A stretch of DNA of 64,000 bases from an uncultured Muribaculaceae bacterium (lineage in GTDB: Bacteria; Bacteroidota; Bacteroidia; Bacteroidales; Muribaculaceae): contig CAJUMR010000007.1 of NCBI GenBank assembly GCA_910587475.1, positions 26,797-90,796 of the forward strand, in the 5' to 3' direction. The notes under the pieces are model-generated. The model saw only the letters and a program-made list of their open reading frames with translations, searched no databases and was not told the DNA's origin. The position numbers were made by a program, and so were the translations under genes. Shown one piece after another: positions 53,501 to 62,500 of this stretch. The first letter of the stretch is position 1, and each line of letters starts with the position of its first letter.

Positions 53501-53602
53501 CAGACCGGAGTCGGCACGGCGACCTGCGGTCCGGATGTGCTATCGAAGTACCGTATTCCGGTAGAACCTGCCGAATTCACCTTCGTATTCGAAGTGAATT
53601 AG
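50543..53602 (+). CDS. Beta-galactosidase, GH2 (LacZ-like)
   Basis: Secreted glycosidase of 1019 residues. Signal peptide (about 1-21); N-terminal jelly-roll with GKWSFKWSQDPVGRP and IDVPGNWQTQGFG; Ig-like domain; catalytic barrel starting EPILIKGVNRHSF. Acid/base Glu474 is in YSLGNEAGNGV and nucleophile Glu538 in ILCEYAHAMGNSVGG. The C-terminal bgal small-chain domain spans about 745-1019. Length matches LacZ-type enzymes. Starts before 50543 in the same frame lie inside the terminator and promoter and are rejected; 50546 is an alternative start. Confidence 0.95.
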   Translation: MMKKLLLIISLLLPSAAAADSLPEWQDINAFRAGQLDPHTFVVPYSGGKDAVGQIADRKISSSPWYLDLNGKWSFKWSQDPVGRPVGFEAPGYDVSDWGQIDVPGNWQTQGFGTKVYVNMSYEFDSSHYNFNKNPPYVPVDSNEVGCYRTKFAIPDSWRDRRTVLCLEGVASFCYVWVNGHLLGYNQDSKTAAEWDISDFIVDGENTLALEVYRWSAGSYLECQDMWRLSGIERDVYLYSTPKTYISDYTVTSPLDGNYNDGLFGLRVDVDGKDLRGEVEYRLYDAERREVAAGTEKLSSEVDFNHVIKDVSAWTAETPYLYTLEILLKDRGGKVTETLGCNVGFRSSEVRNGQYLLNGEPILIKGVNRHSFTQQGHYVDEATMLRDIELMKLNNINTVRNSHYPADRRWYHLADKYGLYIIDEANIESHGMGYGEESLAKFPEWLPAHMDRTRRMYAKSKNHPSVTFYSLGNEAGNGVNFEETYKWLKSVENNRPVQYERALEDDNTDIFALMYAPADYVEKYCHKDGIYRPFILCEYAHAMGNSVGGLKDYWDVFEREPMAQGGCIWDWVDQSFVEYASDGTKWYGYGGDYGAADIPSDRSFCCNGLVNSDRNGHPHLNEVKAVYRNIKSTLAGNSPLTLDVRNWYFFTDLSKFDMKWSVVTPDCRILASGVKNVDCAPSGNAIVELGSVDISQETDDVYLNVDWLTRDATDLVPRGYAIAEEQFTLRSASMHGNAGQRPDKIMQNGRQYSAGNVVFEVDEESGGLVSLKSRDRELLAEPLVLSLFRPLTENDASYGAMGRLWLEAGLDSIVQRSVSRLLDDNGLTVDVELTGRGGLRLGTAKIRYAVSGGNRLAVNGAFIPDTAVVKSLPRIGLTYRTGADCASNVRYHGRSGETYVDRNTAGRIGVYNTTPAGDFHDYIVPQSSGNHTDVRWVDFNDGLLKVTSDNVFQFSAVPYADSNIQSARHITDLVDDGKITVHLDAAQTGVGTATCGPDVLSKYRIPVEPAEFTFVFEVN

Positions 53603-53631
53603 AGCCTGTCCCGAACTTACGTTATAATACA

Positions 53632-53680
53632 AAATATGAGGTAAACATCCTTGACCGGTGTTTACCTCATATTTGTTTTA
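53632..53680. terminator. Bidirectional terminator between GH2 and barrel genes
   Basis: A perfect 16-base-pair stem (53632-53647 with 53659-53674) with an 11-base loop and flanking A/T runs, between convergent genes. Confidence 0.85.
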
Positions 53681-53705
53681 TAGAATGTTGTTATGCGCTC
53701 GTAGA

Positions 53706-55457
53706 TCAGAATTTGTAAGCGACACCTACGAGTCCTTTGATGCCTTGAGCCTCTATGTCGGTGACGAGATTGTAGCGGCGGTTAAGGAGATTTTCGCCGC
53801 GGGCGAACACTGATAGAGCGTCGCTGAAAGCGTAAGATGCGCTGAAACTCAGGTCGCTGATCGAGCGGAGTTTTATCGAGATGTCGTCGGAGTCTCCTGT
53901 GCCGTCAAAGAGATAGTTGTGTCTGTCTGTGCGGAGTTGGTAGCCGATGCCGAGAGATAGAGGCTTGATCGGCTTGACCTCTATCGATGCGTTGATGACA
54001 TATTTCGCGCGGTCGCGCCACAGATAGTAGGCTTTGTCGTTGCCGTTAGATGCAGTTTCGGCAGAAACATCTGCCTTTACGATCGAGCGCCAATCGTAGC
54101 TGAAGCCGATGCCTGCATGCCAGCCGTCGATGTCGCATGCGCCATAGTTGGTGGCGTTGACATAGTTTTGACCGTCTTTCGACATCAGGGCCGCAAACTG
54201 GGGCATCAGCCAGTCGTTGGCTTTGGCATATCCTCCGAAAAGTCGTGCTGAGAAGCCGGTGAATGGTCCGACGTTGATGCCGAGATCGGCGGTGACAGGA
54301 ATGTGGGAACGATTGTACTGCCACATGCCGCCAACAAACGGGCAATAGTCGTAGAGCGACCGGAGGCTGTTGAGATGTTCACCTCCGTTGAAGCGCGCAT
54401 AAACAGCAAACTGCGATGCAACATTCCAGTCAAGCATTACGGCCGGAGCGATATGGAATTTCTTGTCATTGCCGCCGACCGACAATTCGATTTTTGCGCC
54501 GATGCGTCCATGGACACGGCCGGCGTTGAATGCGTAGTAGGGAGTGAGCGAAACCACTCCGAGCGTTCCGGCTGAAACGGGTGCGAAACTCGGAGAGAAA
54601 CTGCTGACTCCGTCGGCGATTTCGATCTGCTCATAGCCATTGCTTCTCGAGATGAAATCGGCTGAAACCTCGAGACCTGCGCGCGGGGATGCCGACGATC
54701 CGAAGTATCCTATGCCGGCATTGAACGTAAACCGGTTTTCCGAGGCCGCTTTGGCGCTTGCTGCATTGTCGGCCTCACTGAACAGGACGTCCTTGCCATA
54801 GCCGAAGTGCGAGAAGTTGGCTTTCAAGTGGTAGCCGACCAGCCCTGCGCGTGACCACCACGATAGATCGGCGTCGAAGATGTTGGCGTTCTGAGAGTCG
54901 TTGGTGAAGCGGTCGGGCAGTCCGATCGCGGCGTAGGAGTAGGCAATGCGTGCTCCTAACGATGATTTCGATCCGACACGTTGGTCGAGAGAAGCTCCTA
55001 CCGCAACGGTATTGTCGGAGTAATGTCCTTGTGCATTTTCGCCGGATGGTTTGTAGGACATGCCATCGTACTGAAGCCATGCTCCGAGTCGTGTGCGCGA
55101 GTTGTCGATGAGTTTATATCCGGCCGAAGCTCCGAGGTTGAACACCGGGAAATAGCCCAGCGAAGCGTAGCCTCTGTAAGGCGACAGAGCGAATGTGTCG
55201 GCATAGGCTGCCGGTCCGAGAGTGGAGGCCGAGCGGGTGATCTCGGCGGGATCTGTGTAGTCGGCGAGAGAGAGTTTGCGTTGTCTTACCTGCGATGGGA
55301 GCAACTGCGGCGACAGCGAACCGAGTCTGTGGGCTTCGCGTTCGACAGGGACTATCGTGCGGTCGACGGTTATCTCTGTTTTCAGATCCTTGGCCTGTGA
55401 GGTGATGACGGCCGATAGAGCCAGTGCGGCTATAATGTGTCTGGTGTACATAATCAT
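53706..55457 (-). CDS. TonB-receptor-like outer membrane barrel without plug
   Basis: Outer-membrane beta-barrel protein of 583 residues. A signal peptide (about 1-22) is followed by about 60 residues of extended sequence (TEITVDRTIVPVERE) and then barrel strands. It ends with LSVFARGENLLNRRY and GVAYKF, the last-strand pattern of TonB-dependent receptors, but no plug domain or clear TonB box is present. ATG 55451 is an alternative start; 55493 is rejected because it overlaps the upstream gene. It begins 4 bases after the TPR gene stop, so the two form an operon. A dedicated barrel partner of the TPR protein is inferred. Confidence 0.82.
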   Translation of the reverse strand: MIMYTRHIIAALALSAVITSQAKDLKTEITVDRTIVPVEREAHRLGSLSPQLLPSQVRQRKLSLADYTDPAEITRSASTLGPAAYADTFALSPYRGYASLGYFPVFNLGASAGYKLIDNSRTRLGAWLQYDGMSYKPSGENAQGHYSDNTVAVGASLDQRVGSKSSLGARIAYSYAAIGLPDRFTNDSQNANIFDADLSWWSRAGLVGYHLKANFSHFGYGKDVLFSEADNAASAKAASENRFTFNAGIGYFGSSASPRAGLEVSADFISRSNGYEQIEIADGVSSFSPSFAPVSAGTLGVVSLTPYYAFNAGRVHGRIGAKIELSVGGNDKKFHIAPAVMLDWNVASQFAVYARFNGGEHLNSLRSLYDYCPFVGGMWQYNRSHIPVTADLGINVGPFTGFSARLFGGYAKANDWLMPQFAALMSKDGQNYVNATNYGACDIDGWHAGIGFSYDWRSIVKADVSAETASNGNDKAYYLWRDRAKYVINASIEVKPIKPLSLGIGYQLRTDRHNYLFDGTGDSDDISIKLRSISDLSFSASYAFSDALSVFARGENLLNRRYNLVTDIEAQGIKGLVGVAYKF

Positions 55458-55461
55458 ATTT

Positions 55462-58449
55462 TTATTTGTCAAAGCCGTCGATGCGGGAGTCAATCATCAT
55501 GAAAATATCCGATTCGTTTCCGGGATAGTTTTCTTTAAGAGCGTTGAGGTATTCGCGAGCTTCAAAGTTTTTACCCTGAGAGGCGAATATGTCGCTCAGG
55601 AGAATGAAGCCTCTGGCGAGCCAGTAGGAGTGAGGGGTTCCTGACGTGGTCAGCGCCTCGACGGTTGATCTGGCTTTTTCGGTCATGCCGTTGTCGAAGT
55701 AGTTCTGGGCGAGGAACAGGGCGCTTTTTGTTCCATAGAGGTCGTCGGTCATGCCTGATATCGTCTGCCACATTTCGCGTGCTTGTTCGGGCTGACCGGT
55801 CTGAGAGAGCGCGAGAGCCTTCGAGAAGATTGCTTCATTCTTGTCTTCCGATCCGATTGTCGAAGAAGCGAGCAGGGCGTCTGCGGCTTCAGCCACGGCG
55901 TCGTAGTCGCCGAGGTCTCGGGCAGCGCGCATTATGCCGGCTCTCGAAGCGTTGAGTGCTTTTGAAGAAGATGCTCTCTGACCGAGCGCGCGCCATGCTG
56001 CGAGGGCAGCTTCGGTTTCACCGTTGTCGTAGAGCGCTGATGCTTTGACGATATAGGCCGGTTCGGAGAGTGAGTTGTCGGGGAATTTGTCGACGAGCTC
56101 AGATGCATAGAGTGTTGCTGATTTGCTGTCATTGCGATCGAGCGCGTCTTCGAGGAGGAATGACAGTGCGCGGGCGCGGTATGCACCGTCGGCATACTGG
56201 TCGTTGTAGGCCTTGAGTTTGGTAGTGCGTTGAGATGTGAGATATTCTTTCTCAGCAGCTTCGAACGACAGCCGTTCCATCTCGGCTACGTCGATTTTCG
56301 GAGCATCGGGCACAGAGTTGACAAATTCGGCATATTCGGCGAGAGTGCCATCCTCGGCGGCGAGGCGTTTGAGCTGCTCGGTGGCTTCGCGGGCTTCGTC
56401 GCTGGTCGGGTAGAGTCTCACGATGTCGCGGTACGACGATAGCGCTTCAGATCTTTCGCCGTCGTTAAGCAGGGTGAGGGCAAGCTGAAGATAGCCCTGT
56501 CGGCCTTGCGATGTGTTGGGATATTCGGCGACGAGACGTCGGTAAGTTTCGATCGCCGAGCGGTTGTCGCCGAGCTGTATGTAGCTTGCGGTCATCTCGA
56601 GCATTGCGTCGGCGAGGAGGGTCGAAGACGGGAATTCGGCCGGCAGACGTTTGAGGTCTTCGATCTTGGCCTTATGGTCGCGCGCAAAGCCTTTCATTAT
56701 CGCAGTCTGGAAAAGTGCGTAGTCGCCCGACGATGGGTTTGTCTCGTAAGATTTATCGTAGAGAGCTTTGGCTGCTGAGAAGTCGGAAGCATAGTAGCTG
56801 ACGTCGCCAAGGCGGTTATATGCGTCGGCTATGACTTGCGTGCTCAGGGATCCCGGAGCGTCGATGACTTTACGGAATGCCGGGGCTGCCTGTTGATAAT
56901 TTTTCATAGCAAACTCGGTGTAGCCGAGGTCGTAGTAGGCAAGCGGCAGATTGACATTGCTCTTTTTTGCCTTGGCGATGAAGGCTTTGAGCGCTGACTG
57001 TGATGCGGCGTAGTCGCCGGTGCGGTAAGCTGCTTCTCCGATCAGGAGTTTCACCTCTGCAGCGACTTCGGCATTCTGCGAAGCAAGTTTATCGGCATCA
57101 TTGAGGTAGACCAATGCCGTCGAAGGATTGCCAGCCGAAAGGGCGGCAGCACCGAGGTTGTAGAGCACTTTCTGCTTTGCGGCCTTTACTTTGGGCGACA
57201 GCTTGGTCATGCGGTTGATGCTTTCGAGAGCCTGGGCGTAGTTGCGGTCGGTGAGATACCCGTCGACAATGTATTCCTGCACTTCGGGAGCATAGCGACT
57301 GTCGGGGTAGCGTTTCAGAAATTCCTCGAAAGTCGCCACCGAACTGCCGAAAGGAATGTTGGCTCCGCTGAACTTGGCTACGGCGTAGTTGTAGTAAGCG
57401 GCTTCCTGCACTCCGGGGTCGAAGTCCATGCGCAGCGATTTGTCGAAAGCGAGCAGCGCGGCGTCTTTATCGCCGAGCTTCATCAGGGCCTGTCCGATAT
57501 ATAGGCTTGCGCTCTGCCCCATGGCATCGGCGTTGTTGCTCACAGGCCGCAGTGATTCGACGGCATCGCGGTAGTCTCCGAGTTTATATTGGCTGATGCC
57601 GAGAATGTAGAGGGTCGAGGCTTCGGGGCTATCTGTGGCGTCGACATATTTTTTGAGATAGGGAATGGCCGAAGAAGCGTCGCCGAGCTGATAGAGCGAT
57701 TCGCCTGCGAGGCGGTTTGCTTCAGCGGTGAAAGCCGGTTCGATGCCGTTGCGGCGCAGAAGGGCTCGAGCTGTCGAGAGTGTGCGTTTGTAGTCTCCGC
57801 CGAGATAATAGATCTGCGCAAGATAGTAGTCGGCCATGTTGCCCGGGGCAGTCGCGGTGTTGACAGTCTTGAACAGTCGTTCGGCTTCGGCATAGTCACC
57901 TTTGACATAGGCGATATATGCCTGATAGAAACGTGCGGCATTGCCGTAGGCCTTTGTTGCGGCGAGCCTGTTGAAGACCGGAAGTGCGCGGTCGTAGTCG
58001 GCGAGCTGCATGTAGCAGTAGGCCATGTGATAGTCGAGATCTTCGGCCTTGTCGGCGGTCAGGCATCCACGGTCGACGCGCTGATATACTTTGAGGGCTT
58101 TTGCGTAGTCGGTTTCGAAGAGACAGTCGCCGATGCGCATCAAGGCTTCGTAGCGGTGGAGCGAATAGGGGTAGAGCGAGAGGAACGATATGAAATGATG
58201 GCGGGCACCTTTGCCAGAAACGGCAAACTGCGCATTGGCGACGAGCCAGTCGATCTGTTCGCGCTGATCTTCGCTTAGCGCTGATCGGTCGACGCGCGCG
58301 AGTTGGTCGAGACAACCGGCGAAGTTGTGGTCGTCGAACATTTCGCGGCTGCGGGTGATGTAGCCGGCGTCGGTCGGCGAGTTGGTCTGCGCATATAGCG
58401 GCGCGAGCGCGGCGGCTGTGAGGAGTGTAATAATAAATCGCTTGTTCAT
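55462..58449 (-). CDS. Large secreted TPR protein
   Basis: Protein of 995 residues with a signal peptide (about 1-20), built almost entirely of tetratricopeptide units. Clear examples: YHMAYCYMQLADYDRALPVFNRL, LYILGISQYKLGDYRDAVESL, YYDLGYTEFAMKNYQQAAPAF. About 20 or more units are likely, i.e. a long superhelix in the periplasm or at the outer membrane. The middle section contains YbgF/BamD-like outer membrane TPR spacing (SSTLLADAMLEMTASYIQLGDN). It precedes the plugless barrel gene by 4 bases and is driven by a consensus promoter. Role unknown; BamD- or T9SS-like assembly help is inference. Confidence 0.88.
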   Translation of the reverse strand: MNKRFIITLLTAAALAPLYAQTNSPTDAGYITRSREMFDDHNFAGCLDQLARVDRSALSEDQREQIDWLVANAQFAVSGKGARHHFISFLSLYPYSLHRYEALMRIGDCLFETDYAKALKVYQRVDRGCLTADKAEDLDYHMAYCYMQLADYDRALPVFNRLAATKAYGNAARFYQAYIAYVKGDYAEAERLFKTVNTATAPGNMADYYLAQIYYLGGDYKRTLSTARALLRRNGIEPAFTAEANRLAGESLYQLGDASSAIPYLKKYVDATDSPEASTLYILGISQYKLGDYRDAVESLRPVSNNADAMGQSASLYIGQALMKLGDKDAALLAFDKSLRMDFDPGVQEAAYYNYAVAKFSGANIPFGSSVATFEEFLKRYPDSRYAPEVQEYIVDGYLTDRNYAQALESINRMTKLSPKVKAAKQKVLYNLGAAALSAGNPSTALVYLNDADKLASQNAEVAAEVKLLIGEAAYRTGDYAASQSALKAFIAKAKKSNVNLPLAYYDLGYTEFAMKNYQQAAPAFRKVIDAPGSLSTQVIADAYNRLGDVSYYASDFSAAKALYDKSYETNPSSGDYALFQTAIMKGFARDHKAKIEDLKRLPAEFPSSTLLADAMLEMTASYIQLGDNRSAIETYRRLVAEYPNTSQGRQGYLQLALTLLNDGERSEALSSYRDIVRLYPTSDEAREATEQLKRLAAEDGTLAEYAEFVNSVPDAPKIDVAEMERLSFEAAEKEYLTSQRTTKLKAYNDQYADGAYRARALSFLLEDALDRNDSKSATLYASELVDKFPDNSLSEPAYIVKASALYDNGETEAALAAWRALGQRASSSKALNASRAGIMRAARDLGDYDAVAEAADALLASSTIGSEDKNEAIFSKALALSQTGQPEQAREMWQTISGMTDDLYGTKSALFLAQNYFDNGMTEKARSTVEALTTSGTPHSYWLARGFILLSDIFASQGKNFEAREYLNALKENYPGNESDIFMMIDSRIDGFDK

Positions 58450-58480
58450 AGCGGGCTTTTAACTGATTTTTTTGATAATG

Positions 58481-58511
58481 CAAAGTTATGAAAAGCCGCT
58501 GATATAAGCAA
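58481..58511 (-). promoter_or_regulatory. Promoter of the TPR-barrel operon
   Basis: On the minus strand: TTG (58509-58511), a 20-base spacer and TAACTTTG (58481-58488), 31 bases before the start codon. Confidence 0.7.
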
Positions 58512-58545
58512 TGAAGATCAGAGGGTGTTACATAATAAATATATG

Positions 58546-58576
58546 TTAACGCCGAGATGCCGGATCTCGGCGTTAA
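58546..58576 (-). terminator. Terminator of the orphan secreted gene
   Basis: A perfect 13-base-pair stem (58546-58558 with 58564-58576) with a 5-base loop, beginning just past the stop codon of the gene at 58579. Confidence 0.75.
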
Positions 58577-58578
58577 TG

Positions 58579-59322
58579 TCAGTAAACCTTGATTACATGT
58601 GCGGGCTTGAAATTCCAGACACGAGGGGTCTGAGGATAGGCGATCGCAACAACGTCATATTCCGAAACCTCTTTATGGTTAATCAGATCATAGCTTATGG
58701 ATGACAGTGATCCATCGGGTAGAAAATATTCCCAATTGGTATAATAAGCACTTACGATTTTTCCGCAGTAAATTTCGAACATCCAGGAACACCAACCATC
58801 TTCATTACTATTCCATTCGCGACAAACTATAGATATATTTTTTATATCCTCAAAAAATGGTAATAGAAAAGAACCAGTTCCGAATCTCAAGCCTTTATAA
58901 TCGAATAAAATAGAATCCAAAAAAAATTTAAATGGGTCAAACCATACAGAAAATATATATGAGCCGTCGGCTTTGATTTCTTTAGCAAACTTGTAGTTGC
59001 TGCCCAAGGATAAGAGTTTGTAATTAAATATATTGAGTGTGTACACGCCTTGAAGCATCTGTTCCTTTGTAAATATCGAAGTTGGATATTTCTCAATCGT
59101 GTGATGGATGTATCCGGCTATCTCGTCCATAAAAGGCAACTGCTGAGTCTCTACTGTCATTTCGATGTATTCGTCGAAGTAGGGATAGAAAGTATAGTCA
59201 ATGTAATTAAAATAATAATCGGCTATGCTGTCTAACGCTTCAGGATTGTTTTTCGTTGGAGATTTCGCTGCGGCCGCTAAAGCCGGAAACATCAAGATAA
59301 TTATGGCGATGATTGATTTCAT
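58579..59322 (-). CDS. Orphan secreted protein of unknown function
   Basis: Protein of 247 residues with a signal peptide (SIIAIIILMFPALAAAA) and an aromatic-rich, beta-type mature part (YYFNYIDYTFYPYFDEYIEM, WNSNEDGWCSWMFEIYCG). I recognise no family. The start at 59322 is preferred over 59391 because the latter overlaps the promoter. It looks AT-richer than the surrounding genes, has its own promoter and terminator, and so is an isolated unit, perhaps acquired. Confidence 0.75.
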   Translation of the reverse strand: MKSIIAIIILMFPALAAAAKSPTKNNPEALDSIADYYFNYIDYTFYPYFDEYIEMTVETQQLPFMDEIAGYIHHTIEKYPTSIFTKEQMLQGVYTLNIFNYKLLSLGSNYKFAKEIKADGSYIFSVWFDPFKFFLDSILFDYKGLRFGTGSFLLPFFEDIKNISIVCREWNSNEDGWCSWMFEIYCGKIVSAYYTNWEYFLPDGSLSSISYDLINHKEVSEYDVVAIAYPQTPRVWNFKPAHVIKVY

Positions 59323-59388
59323 TTTTGAGGTTTTAAAATATGGTAAGAGGATATAAGGTTCTTTATCCGATGGAATTAGATGTTTTTG

Positions 59389-59419
59389 CAAAGATAATTG
59401 ATTTAATGGCTGTTGTCAA
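59389..59419 (-). promoter_or_regulatory. Promoter of the orphan secreted gene
   Basis: On the minus strand: TTG (59417-59419), a 20-base spacer and TATCTTTG (59389-59396). It fixes the start codon at 59322. Confidence 0.7.
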
Positions 59420-59450
59420 GAGATTGATGTCCTTTTTTTCAGGGCTAAAT

Positions 59451-59483
59451 AAAAAGAGAGAGACGCCGCGGGGCGTCTCTCTC
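59451..59483 (-). terminator. Terminator of the NAGPA-like gene
   Basis: A 12-base stem (59456-59467 with 59472-59483) with a 4-base loop; on the minus strand a T-run follows. Confidence 0.85.
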
Positions 59484-59525
59484 GGTGAGGTATTGTCGGC
59501 CGGAGCGATCCGGCTTCGGGGGTTA

Positions 59526-62500
59526 TCAGCGGATGAATTCTTTTGAAACCTGGTTGCCGCGACGAACGATGTAGATGCCGTTCGAGGGGTTCTTGATCTC
59601 AACACCCTGGAGGTTGTAGTAAACAGCGGGTGCGTCAGAGCTTTCGATAGCTTCGTCGACGATGATGTCTTCGATGCCCGAAGTCTGAGAGTTGTAGTAA
59701 CGCCATCCGAGTTCGCGTTTGCCAAGGAGGTTAGCAGCAGCTTCGTCGGTGCCGAGATCGAAGAATTTCACTTCTTTGATGAAGTAAGAAAGGTTGCGGT
59801 TCAAGAGATTGAACTGAACGCTGATCGATGCTTTCGAGGGATCGTCGATGTATGTGTCGAACTCGTATACGCGATAGCGTTCGTCGTTGAGCATGTAAGC
59901 GGGGTAGCCATTGGCATCTTCGGCAGCGGGTTTGTGGCCTGGATCCCAGATGTCGATTTCGTCAGCGTTGGGGTAGCGCACGACGGGCACAGCGGGGATG
60001 TCTTCAACGCGGCCGGTTTCGTCTTCCCATTGAGCGAAGTTGATGCCGGTTTCGGCGTAGCGGTCACCGAGATCTGCGTCACCTGCGGGAACAACCCAGT
60101 TGTTTTCGTGAGAAGCGTAGATGTTGGTGAGCTTGCGTATATTGTTGTTGGTCTGGTCGAGGGTGTAGTGGCAACCGCGGAGGAGGACACTGTAGACGAA
60201 GCGTACGCGGATGTAGTGGCGCATCGTAGTGTTTTCTTTGATGTCCTCGTTGCGGACGTAGAAGCTGAGCTGAGCCTGTGAGCTGCCATAACCTGCTGCA
60301 TCCCATCCGTAGCGGCTTGCTGCGGGTGACCAGGGCTGTGTTACGGCGAGTACGTTACCTACGTGGTCGTTGAGTTTGCGGACAACGAATGCTTTCTGCA
60401 TGGTGTTGTCGACATAGTCCTGAGTGTTGAAGCTCTGGGCAGAACCACGGTCGAGGTATGCGGTGAGCTGACCGTCTTTATTGAATGCGTCGGGGTTGGT
60501 GGTGTGGTAGAAGCCTGCGGGCGACGACCATGCACCGTTGGCGTTGGTAGCTGTGAGCTTGAACGGAGTTCCGTCGGCATAAGAGTCGAAGTCGAGACCA
60601 GAGGGAGTGATTTCTACCGGTTCGGCAGCGGTGTATTCTCCGCCGAATGTGAGCGACAGCAGAGCGCCTGCGATTGCGCCTGTGGTCTGTCCGTTGACAG
60701 TGGCACTGCCGGTGCAGTTGTAGAGGTAGATGTTGACCTGATTAGCGTTGACGGGTACGGCGGTGATTGAGATGTAGCCAGCGCCTGACTGGTAATCGGG
60801 GTTGTTCCATTCGGCAATCTTGTTAGACTGCTCGTCCATGATGACGATGTGCTGGTTGTTCTGCTTTTCTCCAGCTTCGGCATATCCTACTACGAAGTAG
60901 CGTTTTCCTGCGAAGGTGAATGTGTCGAAACCGTTGAGTGATGAGTAGTTGTTCCAGCTTGTGCAATAGTTGATCGACAGCTGACCGTTCTCATAGCAGA
61001 AGAGGTCCTGGTTGTACTGTCCGATACCACCTGCTTTTGAGTACCAGAAGAAGGTGTCGTTGATATCCTTGTCTTTCATGTCTGCAACAGTGGCATACTT
61101 AGGCTGTGCGGTTGATCCGGTGTTGCCTGTGCCTGCCATGTATACTGTCTTTGACATCGTCGGAGTGGCAGTGAGGTTGTCGACATTGCCGTCGCCTTCG
61201 AAGTGGATGATGAGAACTTTTTGAGAAGCTTCTGCACCTGTGGCTTTCGGCATAACGTAGACGTAGGCGTCGCGAGTGAGGTCGCCGACTACGCGTCCGA
61301 TGTTGTCGATACGTCCGCTTGCGGTTTCGCCTGCGGGAATTTCGATGTCGAAGTGTTTGGCTTTACCTGTCTTGGGATTGTAGACAGTCCAGATGCGGTA
61401 AGTGTCGTTCTTGGTGAAGAGGTGACCAACGAGGAAGTTGCCAGCATCGTCGCTTGAGATGGCAGTTCCGTAGTAGTCAGGTACACCGTTGATTTCGCGG
61501 CCTTCGAGTGAAGGAAGCTTGTAGAGCGGAGTCATGTTGCCTTCGGGATCGATTTCAGCGATCGACATAGTGGTCATGTCGACGGTGTAGAATCGACCGT
61601 TGCGTGCAGTAGCGAAGCGGGGGCATGCTTTTGCCTTGATGGCGTTTTCAGATTCCCAGTTGGGAACTGTGCCGTCCCATCCGTCGTTGATGTCGGGGTT
61701 GACGAAGTGCCATTGTTCGGTGAGGAAGATGGGCTCTTTGTCGACGCCGAGGGGTTCGTCGCTTTCGTAGGGAGCTGCAACCTGGAGGGGTGCGTTGTCG
61801 TCGCCGGAAGTTACGTAGTCGCCGCCACCGTTGGTGAGGATGCGGACTGCGCACTTGATGTCGCCGAGAGCAACAACGGCGTGTGTGCTGTTGGCAGCAG
61901 CGCCGGCTGTGAATGTGGTGCCTTCAACCGAGCCGAGAGCCGGAGCCACTGTGAAAGTGAAGCCTTCTACATTCTTGTCGACGAGCACGCCATAGCTGTT
62001 GTAGCCGTAAACTTTGGGGGTGAATGTTTCGCCTTCGTTGAGCTTGACGTTCTTCTGAACAACTTCGATCGAAGCAACGGTGTTGTCGACGGGAGTTGTC
62101 GAAACTGCGAAGAAGCCGTTGGCAACCGGACGGAGGTATGTGTCGCCGTAGGGGACGTTGCGGATGCCGAGTTCTTTGTTGTAGAGCTGCGAAGAACCGC
62201 CACCGTCGAATGCCATTGCGGTGTAGCAGTCGAGGGCGAGCATGATGTGGCCCATGCGCTGCATTACCATACCGGTCGAAGTGCCGTAGCTTAATTTTTC
62301 TTCATCAGTGACGTTGGCAGTGTACTTTGTGTATTTGTCAGCGACGAGGATGATGAGTTTTGTACGGTCGGCGTTGTATCCGATAACTGTGCGTGCCTGG
62401 TTTGATGTGAAGTGGTCGATGACGTTGGCGCTGAAGTAGCTGTCGGGAGCGATCTTACCGTTCATAACGATCATCGAGCAGCCGCCGATCGACTGGCTGG

